Assembly: GCF_001602375.1 (NCBI RefSeq)
Contig: NZ_BCNY01000015.1
Span: forward strand, 496,001 to 560,000
DNA length: 64,000 bases
Direction: 5' to 3'
From: Methanoculleus horonobensis
GTDB taxonomy: Archaea; Halobacteriota; Methanomicrobia; Methanomicrobiales; Methanoculleaceae
The notes beneath the pieces are model-generated. The model made no database searches. It had not been told where the DNA came from and saw nothing but the letters and a program-made list of their open reading frames with translations. This document shows, in pieces, positions 1-6,649 of this stretch. The stretch's first letter is position 1, and the number at the start of each line of letters is the position of its first letter. A program made the translations under genes and the position numbers.

Positions 1-614
1 CCGTTCGGGGTCGTGAGGGTGTACGGGGCGGCAAGACCGATCGTCAGGGAGAGGACCTCCTCCGGGCCGGGCTGCGGGAGGTCCGCCATCACCCGCACCT
101 CGCGCCACTCCCCGGCGGCGAGGTCGTCGACGGGCAGCGAGGTCGAGGCGCCGGGGAGGACATCCCCCTCCGGCGACCCGGTGGTGGTGTTCAGGCTCGC
201 GGTTTCCGTCGTCACGGCAAGATCGGCCCGGGCGCAGTCTTCGCCCGCGAGGTTCCGGATGAAGAAGTCGAGGCTGATCCTGTCGCTCTCGATTGCGATA
301 TCGGGAGTGTACCGGATATCCTCCGGGCGGGCCGGGTCGAGGCTGTAGCGATCCCCGAGGGAGATTGTCCGGTTCCAGGCGGTGGCGTTCTCGAGATGCC
401 AGGTCTCGTTATCGGCGTCGTAGGTGATGATCGGGCTCTCACAGGGATCGGGATACTCGAACCCCGGCCCGAACGGCAGTATCCAGTTCACCCGCTTGAG
501 CGGTTCCTGCACATGCTGCTGTCCCGGGGGAAAGGCGGTGAGTATGGCGAGGTTTACCGCAGCAAGGATGAGAACGGCGCCGATACCGAGCCATATCCAT
601 GTCTTTGAGTGCAT
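1..614 (-). CDS. Membrane-anchored exported protein, C-terminus cut by window edge
   Basis: The frame runs from an ATG at 614 to the window edge without a stop, giving at least 204 residues. A short basic start is followed by one hydrophobic segment at about residues 7-27 (WIWLGIGAVLILAAVNLAIL), so the rest should lie outside the cell. The exterior part is rich in acidic residues, Thr and Pro and contains several N-x-S/T sites. It looks like a beta-rich domain, but I recognise no family. It is the last visible gene of a minus-strand group, 26 bp after the PepSY gene, and so probably belongs to the same transcript as the peptidase-like gene upstream. The open frame, codon use and start are convincing; the function is unknown. 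Confidence 0.75.
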   Translation of the reverse strand, partial: MHSKTWIWLGIGAVLILAAVNLAILTAFPPGQQHVQEPLKRVNWILPFGPGFEYPDPCESPIITYDADNETWHLENATAWNRTISLGDRYSLDPARPEDIRYTPDIAIESDRISLDFFIRNLAGEDCARADLAVTTETASLNTTTGSPEGDVLPGASTSLPVDDLAAGEWREVRVMADLPQPGPEEVLSLTIGLAAPYTLTTPN

Positions 615-640
615 TGTATCACATTAGGAAAAGAGGTGAT

Positions 641-1417
641 TTAGAGGTATGGACTCACCATCAGCACTTCTCCGGTCTGTGCGTCGATAACGACAAGCCC
701 TCCCTGGAGAACGTGGTCCTCCGGCTCGCCACTCATCGTGATCACCCATGTCAGCGTCTGTACGTCCGGTCGGGTGTACTCGACGGAGAGGTCGGCCGTT
801 GCACCGGTCACCCGGATTCCCGGGAACTGCCCGGCTACGATCTTCAGCGCCTCGTCCCGGGAAAGTTTTGGCTCAAGCGAACATTTGATCTCCCGCTGGA
901 TCCCGATGTACGAGACGATCTCGCCGGTGCTCGGGTTAAGGTTCACGACGACCGTGTTCGGCGTGAGGACATCGCTGATCTCTTCTCTCCAGATGTACGA
1001 GTACTCGCTGCCCGCATCACCGTGAGAAACCAGGTCCGATCTGGTAAGCTGCATACTCTTCTTCGCAAAGCCGCTGTACTTCTCTTCGGCGTAGGCCCTT
1101 GCCGTTACTTCGGCTGCGGCCCGATCCAGCCGGACATCGCGGCAATCCTTCCGTGCGGAGTCGAACGTGGCACGTTCGATCACCCCGGTCCGGGCGTTGG
1201 CGTAAACCTGTCCGTCTCCGGTACCAAAGACATAGTACTCTCCCAGATTCAGGCGTTCAGTCTTCTGGTACTGGACGGTTGCGTCGGGTGCGTTAAGAAA
1301 GTCCTGTGCTTTTTCTTTTGCGGTATCCACCCCGATCGGGGCGTTGGCATCAGTTGCCGACACGATCGAGACCGCGACGACGAGGCATAGCATTGCAACA
1401 ATGTATATCCGTTTCAT
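641..1417 (-). CDS. Secreted PepSY-domain protein
   Basis: This 258-residue protein starts with a clear signal peptide (residues 1-22, cleavage near SAT-DAN). Two repeats of the PepSY type are visible: one around residues 30-75, with the strand pattern YYVFGTGDGQVYANARTGVI, and one near 195-255, ending LVVIDAQTGEVLMVSP. A similar element lies at about 140-170 (VVVNLNPSTGEIVSYIG). PepSY/FTP modules are known as propeptides and inhibitors of secreted peptidases. It lies 15 bp downstream of a clan CD peptidase-like gene, with a GAGGTGA ribosome site before its ATG, so the two are probably co-translated. I infer an inhibitor, chaperone or partner role for that peptidase. The family call rests on pattern only. 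Confidence 0.72.
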   Translation of the reverse strand: MKRIYIVAMLCLVVAVSIVSATDANAPIGVDTAKEKAQDFLNAPDATVQYQKTERLNLGEYYVFGTGDGQVYANARTGVIERATFDSARKDCRDVRLDRAAAEVTARAYAEEKYSGFAKKSMQLTRSDLVSHGDAGSEYSYIWREEISDVLTPNTVVVNLNPSTGEIVSYIGIQREIKCSLEPKLSRDEALKIVAGQFPGIRVTGATADLSVEYTRPDVQTLTWVITMSGEPEDHVLQGGLVVIDAQTGEVLMVSPYL

Positions 1418-1432
1418 GATTGAATCACCTCA

Positions 1433-2128
1433 TTAATAGACTCCGTAGCGAGCGGGAGTGAGATAACTGTTGTAACTGCCGGAGATCTCGTAGGTGTCCA
1501 CTCCATGGTAACCGAACGGCCAGTGCAAGTAGCAGTCGTCCTTTGCATTGCTTGCGGCGCTTGCAACGGTCTCCCCGTTTCGCAACCGGTCCCAGAAGCT
1601 CCCGGACCAGCACTTTCCGTTTTCGACCTCGACCTCGCCGTCGAACCCCAGGCAGATGTCTGCACCTTTGTTCGTGACTGTCTCTAAGACCAGATCACCG
1701 TTGTAAGGGTTGTAGTGCGACGAATAGCAGGCGAGGTAGACTGCGAGCAGGACATCCCTGATATCGGTTCCGTAGTCAGTTATGTAGTACTGGTAGTTTC
1801 CCGGGTAGTGTCCGTCGGTCCTGGCAAGTATCCAGGATTCCGAGGCGAACTTTATTCCACCGCCTTTATGCGAGTCGTCGTAGTAGAGGCCATGGCCGTT
1901 GAAGAAGAATATCGCGTCCGACCTGAACTGATTGTACGCTGTCGATGCTACTGCATTCGTGGACGACGAGTTGTCGTAGCCCATTGCACCCTGATCGACC
2001 CGTGCGTCGTAGGCCGTCGGCGTCGTATCCGAACAGTCATAGTTGTGCGCGGGTGGTGCGGCGCTGGCGACAGCAGGCAGAGCCGCGAGCAGGAAGAGTG
2101 CTGCCAGCATGTAGATCCATGGTTTCAT
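1433..2128 (-). CDS. Secreted clan CD (caspase/gingipain-fold) cysteine peptidase-like protein
   Basis: The 231-residue product has a signal peptide (residues 1-23, AVASAA cleavage region). The hallmark of clan CD peptidases is a hydrophobic strand ending in His-Gly and a later hydrophobic strand ending in Ala-Cys. Here these are AIFFFNGHG, with His79, and LLAVYLACYSS, with Cys134. The spacing of about 55 residues fits the clan. The rest (AYDARVDQGAMGYDN near the N-terminus, Trp/Tyr-rich tail) matches no family I can name. It is the first gene of a three-gene minus-strand operon with a PepSY protein directly after it. A strong TATA box and a palindromic site lie upstream. Activity is an inference; the paired motif could be coincidental but fits well. 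Confidence 0.62.
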   Translation of the reverse strand: MKPWIYMLAALFLLAALPAVASAAPPAHNYDCSDTTPTAYDARVDQGAMGYDNSSSTNAVASTAYNQFRSDAIFFFNGHGLYYDDSHKGGGIKFASESWILARTDGHYPGNYQYYITDYGTDIRDVLLAVYLACYSSHYNPYNGDLVLETVTNKGADICLGFDGEVEVENGKCWSGSFWDRLRNGETVASAASNAKDDCYLHWPFGYHGVDTYEISGSYNSYLTPARYGVY

Positions 2129-2194
2129 AAGTATCCCTCAAGGAGCGCCCGGGCATTCCTGCACCCGGAACTAAACCCGAATTCGAGGGGGAAT

Positions 2195-2203
2195 CTTATA
2201 AAG
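2195..2203 (-). promoter_or_regulatory. TATA box of the peptidase-PepSY operon
   Basis: On the minus strand the sequence reads CTTTATAAG, a near-ideal archaeal TATA box. Transcription would start about 25 bp downstream, near 2172, leaving a leader of roughly 45 bases before the ATG at 2128. The palindrome at 2216-2233 ends 12 bp upstream of it. Confidence 0.7.
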
Positions 2204-2215
2204 CCCGCTGTCGTC

Positions 2216-2233
2216 GTTCGGTTCTGGCCGAAC
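2216..2233. promoter_or_regulatory. Palindromic operator candidate, copy 1
   Basis: The sequence GTTCGGTTCTGGCCGAAC is an inverted repeat with 6-bp arms GTTCGG/CCGAAC around a 6-bp centre. It sits 12 bp upstream of the minus-strand TATA box at 2195-2203. A second site with identical arms is at 2363-2380 beside the divergent promoter. Equal spacing from TATA in both directions suggests a site for one dimeric regulator, an activator or BRE-occluding repressor, controlling both operons. The binding protein is unknown. Confidence 0.6.
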
Positions 2234-2362
2234 AAATCTTAAACTTTGCGATCTGCTGCGTGGCGGATGGGTAAATGTGCGGGTGTCCGGGACTGTGGGT
2301 GTCGGCGGGTCCTGTCTCCAGGGGCGGGGATTATTGTCCTGCCATAAGAAGGTTTATGATGT

Positions 2363-2380
2363 GTTCGGTTCCAGCCGAAC
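2363..2380. promoter_or_regulatory. Palindromic operator candidate, copy 2
   Basis: GTTCGGTTCCAGCCGAAC has the same 6-bp arms as the site at 2216-2233 and differs only at two central bases. It ends 12 bp upstream of the plus-strand TATA box at 2393-2400. In the second copy of the repeat (near 5375-5393) the left half-site TTCGG remains but the right half is degraded, so that copy has probably lost this control. Confidence 0.6.
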
Positions 2381-2392
2381 GATGCCTGCTGA

Positions 2393-2400
2393 TTTTATAT
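2393..2400 (+). promoter_or_regulatory. TATA box of the metzincin gene and its leader RNA
   Basis: TTTTATAT followed by G matches the archaeal TATA consensus. With the usual spacing, transcription begins near 2420-2425, exactly where the predicted leader hairpin (2426-2443) starts. This supports the hairpin being the 5' end of the transcript. Confidence 0.7.
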
Positions 2401-2425
2401 GTTTTAATGACCTCAAAATGCGTAA

Positions 2426-2542
2426 GGTGCCGCATGCGGTACCCGTTTGTGTGCGGGGGTCGCCCATCCCCGGTTGACGCCCCGGATGACGCGCCCCGCA
2501 AGCCCGGAGGCAACAGGATGTACACATTCTGCGCACTTAAAC
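2426..2542 (+). ncRNA. Putative structured leader RNA, copy 1
   Basis: The predicted transcript opens with a hairpin: GGTGCC (2426-2431) pairs with GGTACC (2438-2443) through one G-U pair. A long-range helix then joins GTTT/GTGCG (2445-2455) to CGCAC/AAAC (2532-2542), with a small internal loop. In the second copy (5440-5559) the closing G-C pair (2445/2542) is A-T, a compensatory change, and the inner G-C (2455/2532) becomes G-U. The enclosed region is GC-rich and well conserved, including TGACGCCCCGGATGACGC. The leader lies 45 bp upstream of the metzincin start codon. A cis-acting regulatory RNA is my inference; I do not recognise a known riboswitch class. Confidence 0.5.
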
Positions 2543-2587
2543 GTGTGCTTCTCCTGCCTCCGTGGACAGAAACTGGAGGAAAACGAA

Positions 2588-3949
2588 ATGAACGGAAAAA
2601 CTGGAATGCGGGTATTCTCCTTGCTCACGGCGCTGCTGCTGGTGGGCGTGGGGGTTGTGTCTGCGGTGAGCGCCCAGGATGTCACAGGGACCCTTCCCGC
2701 AGATAGCAGCGAGCCGGTCCTGGTCATCGGGGATTCTATGGATGTACTCATCACGGGTACTACATCGGTATCCGATATGCGAGCATCCGGAATCAACGCT
2801 CCAGAAGAGCTGAACATCCCGAAGGGCATTACCCGGTACGATCTCGTGACGTTCGATCATGCTGCACTGAACAAGCAGATACGGGGCGTACTCCCCCTCC
2901 AGATCCATGGCAAGGAGTACCAGGCCGAACTGCACAGGATGGATTTTGAGCAGATCGACGACGGCATCGACTCGTACGAGGGGGTGATCGTCGGCGTTGG
3001 CGGGAGCGATGTTCTCCTGACGACCGGGGAAAACGCCCTTGTCGGGAGTGTAACCTTCGGTAACGAAACATTCTGGATCACCCCGGTCGAGTCGCGAGCG
3101 CGCGCAAAGGGAGAAGCATCGCCTCTGCATGTCATCTACAGCTCTCAGGATATTGAAAATCCTGAAAAATGGAGTCTTATCGACTACGGGACGCTCACGC
3201 CCCCGGAAGGATACACTCCGATCGAAGTTCCCGAGAATCTGGAATCTTCCATGAGAGAACTCCAGGACCAGTATGCCACGGTCAATCTGCTGGTGGTTAC
3301 CGATAACCAGTTCTACCAGGATCAGGACAACTGGAAAACAGTCGCTCAGGATATCGTAGCCGAAGCGAACCGGCAGTTTGACCGGGACGATATTAGGGTG
3401 ACGCTCTGTGTAATGGCGTATACCGATTCAAAGCGGGTTCAACTCTCAAACCATTCTAACATCACGAGCAACCCCGTTGTTGCGGTCCAAGCGATCTATC
3501 CGAACACCGACCTTGATCTCTGGGCCGCAGATATTGCACTGTATGTTGGTGGTTACGATGCAGACGGTTCTGCACAGGGGGCTACTTACGGCTACTACCC
3601 ATATCATCATCGGCATGCCTGGGCTCAGATGGTCCCTGACGACATCTTGTACCTGGGTACCACACACGGCCGCAGGTGCGTGAGCATCCATGAACTGGGG
3701 CACCTCTTTGATGCTGGTCACCAGGAGCTGGATGAAAACCGGACGATCCCGTCTTACCGTAGGGCCTACCAGTGGTATCAACCGTTTTCTCCTCCCCTCA
3801 ACCTCAAGAATACCGTGACATACAGTTACTTCAATGAGTTGATGAGTACCACTGAATTTTCATCGGACGACTACCACGGGGATGCCGATCACGACAACGC
3901 AAGGAGAATCCGGGAGACGAAATGGACAGTTGCGAACTATCACTCCTGA
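2588..3949 (+). CDS. Secreted metzincin-like zinc metalloprotease
   Basis: The 453-residue product begins MNGKTGMRVFSLL with a signal peptide ending near VSAVSAQ. The ATG at 2588 is chosen because GGAGG lies 8 bp upstream and the signal peptide starts there. The upstream in-frame extension would translate the leader RNA. Residues about 30-210 look like a propeptide or N-terminal domain. The catalytic domain contains HELGHLFDAGH, with zinc ligands His368, His372 and His378 and Glu369 as base, and a possible Met-turn at FNELMST. In classic metzincins position 8 of the motif is Gly; here it is Asp375, which is unusual. The gene stands alone behind the repeated leader and diverges from the peptidase-like operon. 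Confidence 0.8.
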   Translation: MNGKTGMRVFSLLTALLLVGVGVVSAVSAQDVTGTLPADSSEPVLVIGDSMDVLITGTTSVSDMRASGINAPEELNIPKGITRYDLVTFDHAALNKQIRGVLPLQIHGKEYQAELHRMDFEQIDDGIDSYEGVIVGVGGSDVLLTTGENALVGSVTFGNETFWITPVESRARAKGEASPLHVIYSSQDIENPEKWSLIDYGTLTPPEGYTPIEVPENLESSMRELQDQYATVNLLVVTDNQFYQDQDNWKTVAQDIVAEANRQFDRDDIRVTLCVMAYTDSKRVQLSNHSNITSNPVVAVQAIYPNTDLDLWAADIALYVGGYDADGSAQGATYGYYPYHHRHAWAQMVPDDILYLGTTHGRRCVSIHELGHLFDAGHQELDENRTIPSYRRAYQWYQPFSPPLNLKNTVTYSYFNELMSTTEFSSDDYHGDADHDNARRIRETKWTVANYHS

Positions 3950-4120
3950 TGGGAGCCGATGCGAGTCTCACCCCTACCACCTTTTTAAATTGTTACCGGG
4001 TGGTTTGGTGGTACAGAAACCCCGGGCAGCATGTGTCAGAAAAGAAGAATGGGGGCCGCCGGAAGGATCCGGGGCGTTCTCTTTCTGGCAGGATCGGGCG
4101 AAAGAGATAAAAGAGGTCAC

Positions 4121-4570
4121 ATGAAATCGAAACATGACAGACGTTTGGTTATCGAGGGGGTTCTGGCGTTCATCGGCGTCATCCTCCTCGTTGCGATGGT
4201 TGTGCTCATGTGCACCGCCCTCTTCAACTGGCTCGAAGCAAGCGGTGGATCCCCGAGATTGGACGTCTGGGAGATCAGGGGCGAACTGCCGCCGGAAAAT
4301 GCATCGATCATCCACCTGACCGAGAAAGACTTCGAGCAGCACCCGGCGCTCGACTCCGCAATCCGGGGCGACAACCGGGGTCCCGGACCCTGGTATTCGG
4401 GAGACACACCGTACGGTGTCCTCGACGAGCGAACGATTGGGAGCGCTCCGGTGACATACCTAGAACGGGAAGTACTTATCGAGTCGTTTGGTCCCGATGT
4501 CGAGGCGAGAAACCAGCCGTACATCGAATACGAGGGTGCGTATTACTACTTTCTCATCCTGATCCCCTAA
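4121..4570 (+). CDS. Small single-pass membrane protein, paralogue A
   Basis: The ATG at 4121 follows an AGAGGT ribosome site; an upstream in-frame ATG at 4031 has none and would add a non-hydrophobic tail. The 149-residue protein has a basic N-terminus, one transmembrane helix at about residues 12-37 (VLAFIGVILLVAMVVLMCTAL), and an exterior domain of about 110 residues. That domain carries the motifs LTEKDFEQHPAL, AIRGDNRG and YEGAYYYF. The next gene shares these motifs, so the two are tandem duplicates. I know no function; a small exported domain with a C-terminal YEGAYY strand is all that can be seen. Confidence 0.8.
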   Translation: MKSKHDRRLVIEGVLAFIGVILLVAMVVLMCTALFNWLEASGGSPRLDVWEIRGELPPENASIIHLTEKDFEQHPALDSAIRGDNRGPGPWYSGDTPYGVLDERTIGSAPVTYLEREVLIESFGPDVEARNQPYIEYEGAYYYFLILIP

Positions 4571-4597
4571 AATCGGGTCAAAACAGGTGCTATTGGA

Positions 4598-5044
4598 ATG
4601 GAAGAAGATAAAAATCCGAAATCAAGAAACCGGCTCAAAACGGCGGCCCTCGTCGTCGCCTGTGGTCTTGCCGGCGTCATCGCCATCGCGCTCGGCCTCA
4701 TGCTCGCCGACGCCCTCATCATTTACGCTCACGAGAGTTCTGGGGAACAGCCGATGTTCTACGTTATGGAGAGAGCGGAGCCGGGGGGGAGCGTGATCGT
4801 TCCCCTGACTGAGCAGGACTTCGAACAGCACCCCGAACTCGCCGCAGTCATCCGGGGTGAGGAGCGGAACCCCTCGGCGTGGGAGTGGGGCTACCGGGAT
4901 CAACGTGTCATCGGGGGAACTAAGGTCTCGTACACGGAGAGCAAGGCGCTCCATGATGCCTACGGTCCCCGAGAGGGGAGGGGGCTGTACCCGCTCATGG
5001 AGTACGAGGGTGCGTATTACGTGGTCCTGACGACATGGCCCTGA
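4598..5044 (+). CDS. Small single-pass membrane protein, paralogue B
   Basis: This 148-residue protein starts 27 bp after paralogue A, with AGGTG 9 bp before its ATG. It has a basic leader (NPKSRNRLK), one transmembrane helix at about residues 14-40 and an exterior domain sharing LTEQDFEQHPEL, VIRGEE and MEYEGAYY with its neighbour. Overall identity is modest, so the duplication is old or the pair has diverged. Both probably form one transcript starting from a TTTTTAAA box near 3980-3990. Function unknown. Confidence 0.8.
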   Translation: MEEDKNPKSRNRLKTAALVVACGLAGVIAIALGLMLADALIIYAHESSGEQPMFYVMERAEPGGSVIVPLTEQDFEQHPELAAVIRGEERNPSAWEWGYRDQRVIGGTKVSYTESKALHDAYGPREGRGLYPLMEYEGAYYVVLTTWP

Positions 5045-5363
5045 AGGGGAGTCCCCGTCGCCCGTGCTCGATATGCATCGCCTCTTTCCACGGGGGAGGC
5101 AAGTCGGAGGAAGTGAACTGAACCACAACATCAGTCTGGGCGTCACCGCCTGGCCTCGGGCCACCCTATCCCGCTATTATCCGGCCTTAGAGGCCGACTG
5201 GGGGAAAATCTCGGGAGGTACCATTCTCCCCCCTCAGCGAAGAAAAGGTTTGGGTTTTTCTGTTCCGAACCGGTTCTCCAGAGATCGGGTGAGTGCATCC
5301 TTTCGGGCACACCCCCTGGCGGGGACGGGGGCACACTGCCGTGCGATCGCCCCACAATGAGAG
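5045..5363. other. Intergenic stretch with no recognisable gene
   Basis: About 320 bp between paralogue B and the second leader repeat. Short frames exist on both strands but lack a ribosome site, a signal peptide or any family resemblance. I see no tRNA, terminal repeats or clear promoter here. Confidence 0.5.
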
Positions 5364-5564
5364 GGTTTAAGATGAATTCGGAAAAAAAACGGACGATGGC
5401 TGCCGGTTTTATATGGTCTCATGACACAGAATCGGATTGGGTGCCGCGTGCGGTACCCATTTGTGTGCGGGGGTCGCCCATCCCCAGGTCTGACGCCCCG
5501 GATGACGCACCCCCCATGCCCGGAGGCAATGGGCACGTAGGCGTTCTGTGCACTTAAATGTGTG
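5364..5564 (+). repeat. Promoter-plus-leader repeat, copy 2 (about 201 bp)
   Basis: This is the second copy of the unit at 2351-2547, in the same orientation and about 3.0 kb away. The TATA box (TTTTATAT, 5407-5414), the GGTGCC/GGTACC hairpin and the GC-rich core are preserved. The palindromic operator is reduced to one half-site. Downstream lies a broken C39-like peptidase gene, so the regulatory unit has outlived its gene here. Confidence 0.8.
5440..5559 (+). ncRNA. Putative structured leader RNA, copy 2
   Basis: GGTGCC (5440-5445) pairs with GGTACC (5452-5457). ATTT/GTGCG (5459-5469) pairs with TGCAC/AAAT (5549-5559), keeping the long helix seen in copy 1 through one compensatory change and one wobble. 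The TATA box at 5407-5414 places the start of transcription close to 5435-5440. The element ends 14 bp before the ATG of the peptidase remnant. Confidence 0.48.
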
Positions 5565-5572
5565 ATTCTTCA

Positions 5573-5834
5573 ATGGATTCAAGCGACGATGCCTGGATGA
5601 CGTTTGATGAGGTAAAGAGCGAGGTGGGTGCACAGAGGCCTTTTGTTCAGCCTGTGGGGCGGCGGCATGCCTATAGGAGGAGATAGGCCTTATGGTGATC
5701 ACAGCGTTGCCTGTGTAGGTTATCACGACTATACGGAGGGCTGGGTGTCCATACATGACACATGGGATACTCAGATCCATAACGTAGTCTATGGTAACTG
5801 GTGGGGTGCCATGGCGACCTGGGTGAGGCCCTGA
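5573..5834 (+). pseudogene. Remnant of a C39-like cysteine peptidase, frameshifted
   Basis: From the ATG at 5573 the first frame reads MTFDEVKSEVGAQRPFV and then stops at 5684-5686 after a nonsense tail. Shifting frame near 5640 restores a convincing end: SLWGGGMPIGGDRPYG, DHSVACVGYHDY, WVSIHDTWD and NWWGAMATWVRP. The GDHSVAxVGY and HDTWD motifs carry the His and Asp of C39-like (Peptidase_C39_2) enzymes. The N-terminal part with the catalytic Cys and any signal peptide is missing. The gene is therefore truncated and frameshifted and cannot make an active peptidase. It lies directly behind the second leader repeat. Confidence 0.72.
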
Positions 5835-5859
5835 CCCCTCTTTATGGTGGTAGATCCAG

Positions 5860-6648
5860 ATGAAATCCCTGAAAACCGACAGAACCAGCAAATTCGCATT
5901 CATTCTCCTCCTGATCGCTATCGGTGCTTTCGGTATCCTCCTGCTCATTGACCTCCTCGCCATCGGTCCTGGGTATCCTCCCCCTGAGGCCCTGCAGAAA
6001 TGGTATATCCCGCAGCCCCGGTACGAGTATGCGGAGAACGGCTCTGTCGCCGTAAATAGAACGATCGATGGGAATGTTGTCCTGCTCGGCGATATCGAAG
6101 ACGGGTGTCCATCCTTATTCCCGGTCCTCTCACGGCACTGCAGCTATGCAATGTATGTCGACACCGTGTCGGGTGATCGGTATCTGGTCGTCAACTGGTA
6201 CTTCGATGACAAGGCAGACCTCTTACAGGCTGAGATGGTCCTCTGCAGCCACCTCCGAGCATCTGGGAATGTCTCTTCCGCTGAGCTGTTCCTCTCCAAA
6301 GAACCTGATTTATCACAGGGGGAACCGATCTTTAGTCCCGTTGCCGTAACAAAATTCGATAATGAAACGTCTTTTGGTTATTTCACCGTTGTTGAGAAGC
6401 CGCTGTCCCCGGAACACGACGATTACTTCGTTGTTTACTATGGGGTGGTCGGGCCGGCCATTCTCCCTGATCACACTGCTACCTTGGAGAATCTTATGCT
6501 CCGGAGTTATTCGCTTCATGGTGCAAGGCCGCTCGCACCCTGCTCGGCACAGGAAGCGGCAACAGGGTCTACGCATTCCGTGTGCGAAGGCACGCCCCTC
6601 CCGCCCCGGGCAGCGGAATCTCCCGGGATAGTACATAGAAGGTCTTAA
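5860..6648 (+). CDS. Membrane-anchored exported protein of unknown family
   Basis: The 262-residue product has a basic N-terminus and one transmembrane helix (residues about 11-35, FAFILLLIAIGAFGILLLID). The exterior part has strand-rich segments such as YLVVNWYFDDKADLLQAEMVL and SFGYFTVVEKP, and N-glycosylation-type sites. The last 45 or so residues are Ala/Pro/Arg-rich, lack structure-like periodicity and may be read-through into decayed sequence. The next gene starts one base after the stop. I recognise no family. Confidence 0.7.
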   Translation: MKSLKTDRTSKFAFILLLIAIGAFGILLLIDLLAIGPGYPPPEALQKWYIPQPRYEYAENGSVAVNRTIDGNVVLLGDIEDGCPSLFPVLSRHCSYAMYVDTVSGDRYLVVNWYFDDKADLLQAEMVLCSHLRASGNVSSAELFLSKEPDLSQGEPIFSPVAVTKFDNETSFGYFTVVEKPLSPEHDDYFVVYYGVVGPAILPDHTATLENLMLRSYSLHGARPLAPCSAQEAATGSTHSVCEGTPLPPRAAESPGIVHRRS

Positions 6649-6649
6649 A

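Larger units (their letters stand above)
2351..2547 (+). repeat. Promoter-plus-leader repeat, copy 1 (about 197 bp)
   Basis: This stretch is repeated imperfectly at 5364-5564 in the same orientation. Shared blocks include GGTTTAtGATG at the left end, TTTTATATG as TATA box, GGTGCCGC and GCGGTACCC, TTTGTGTGCGGGGGTCGCCC, TGACGCCCCGGATGACGC, CCCGGAGGCAA and CACTTAAA. The right ends lie shortly before the start region of two different secreted-peptidase genes. The repeat therefore carries promoter and 5' leader but no coding sequence. Confidence 0.82.

Noticed and set aside
2426-2547. The leader as a known riboswitch or a tRNA-like element
   Set aside because: I could not match it to fluoride, cobalamin, SAM, guanidine or tRNA folds by eye; no class is claimed.
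2447-2587. In-frame N-terminal extension of the metzincin
   Set aside because: It would translate the conserved leader RNA; signal peptide and GGAGG point to 2588.
5045-5363. Several short frames between paralogue B and the second leader repeat
   Set aside because: No start signals, no family resemblance and no conserved pattern in any frame.
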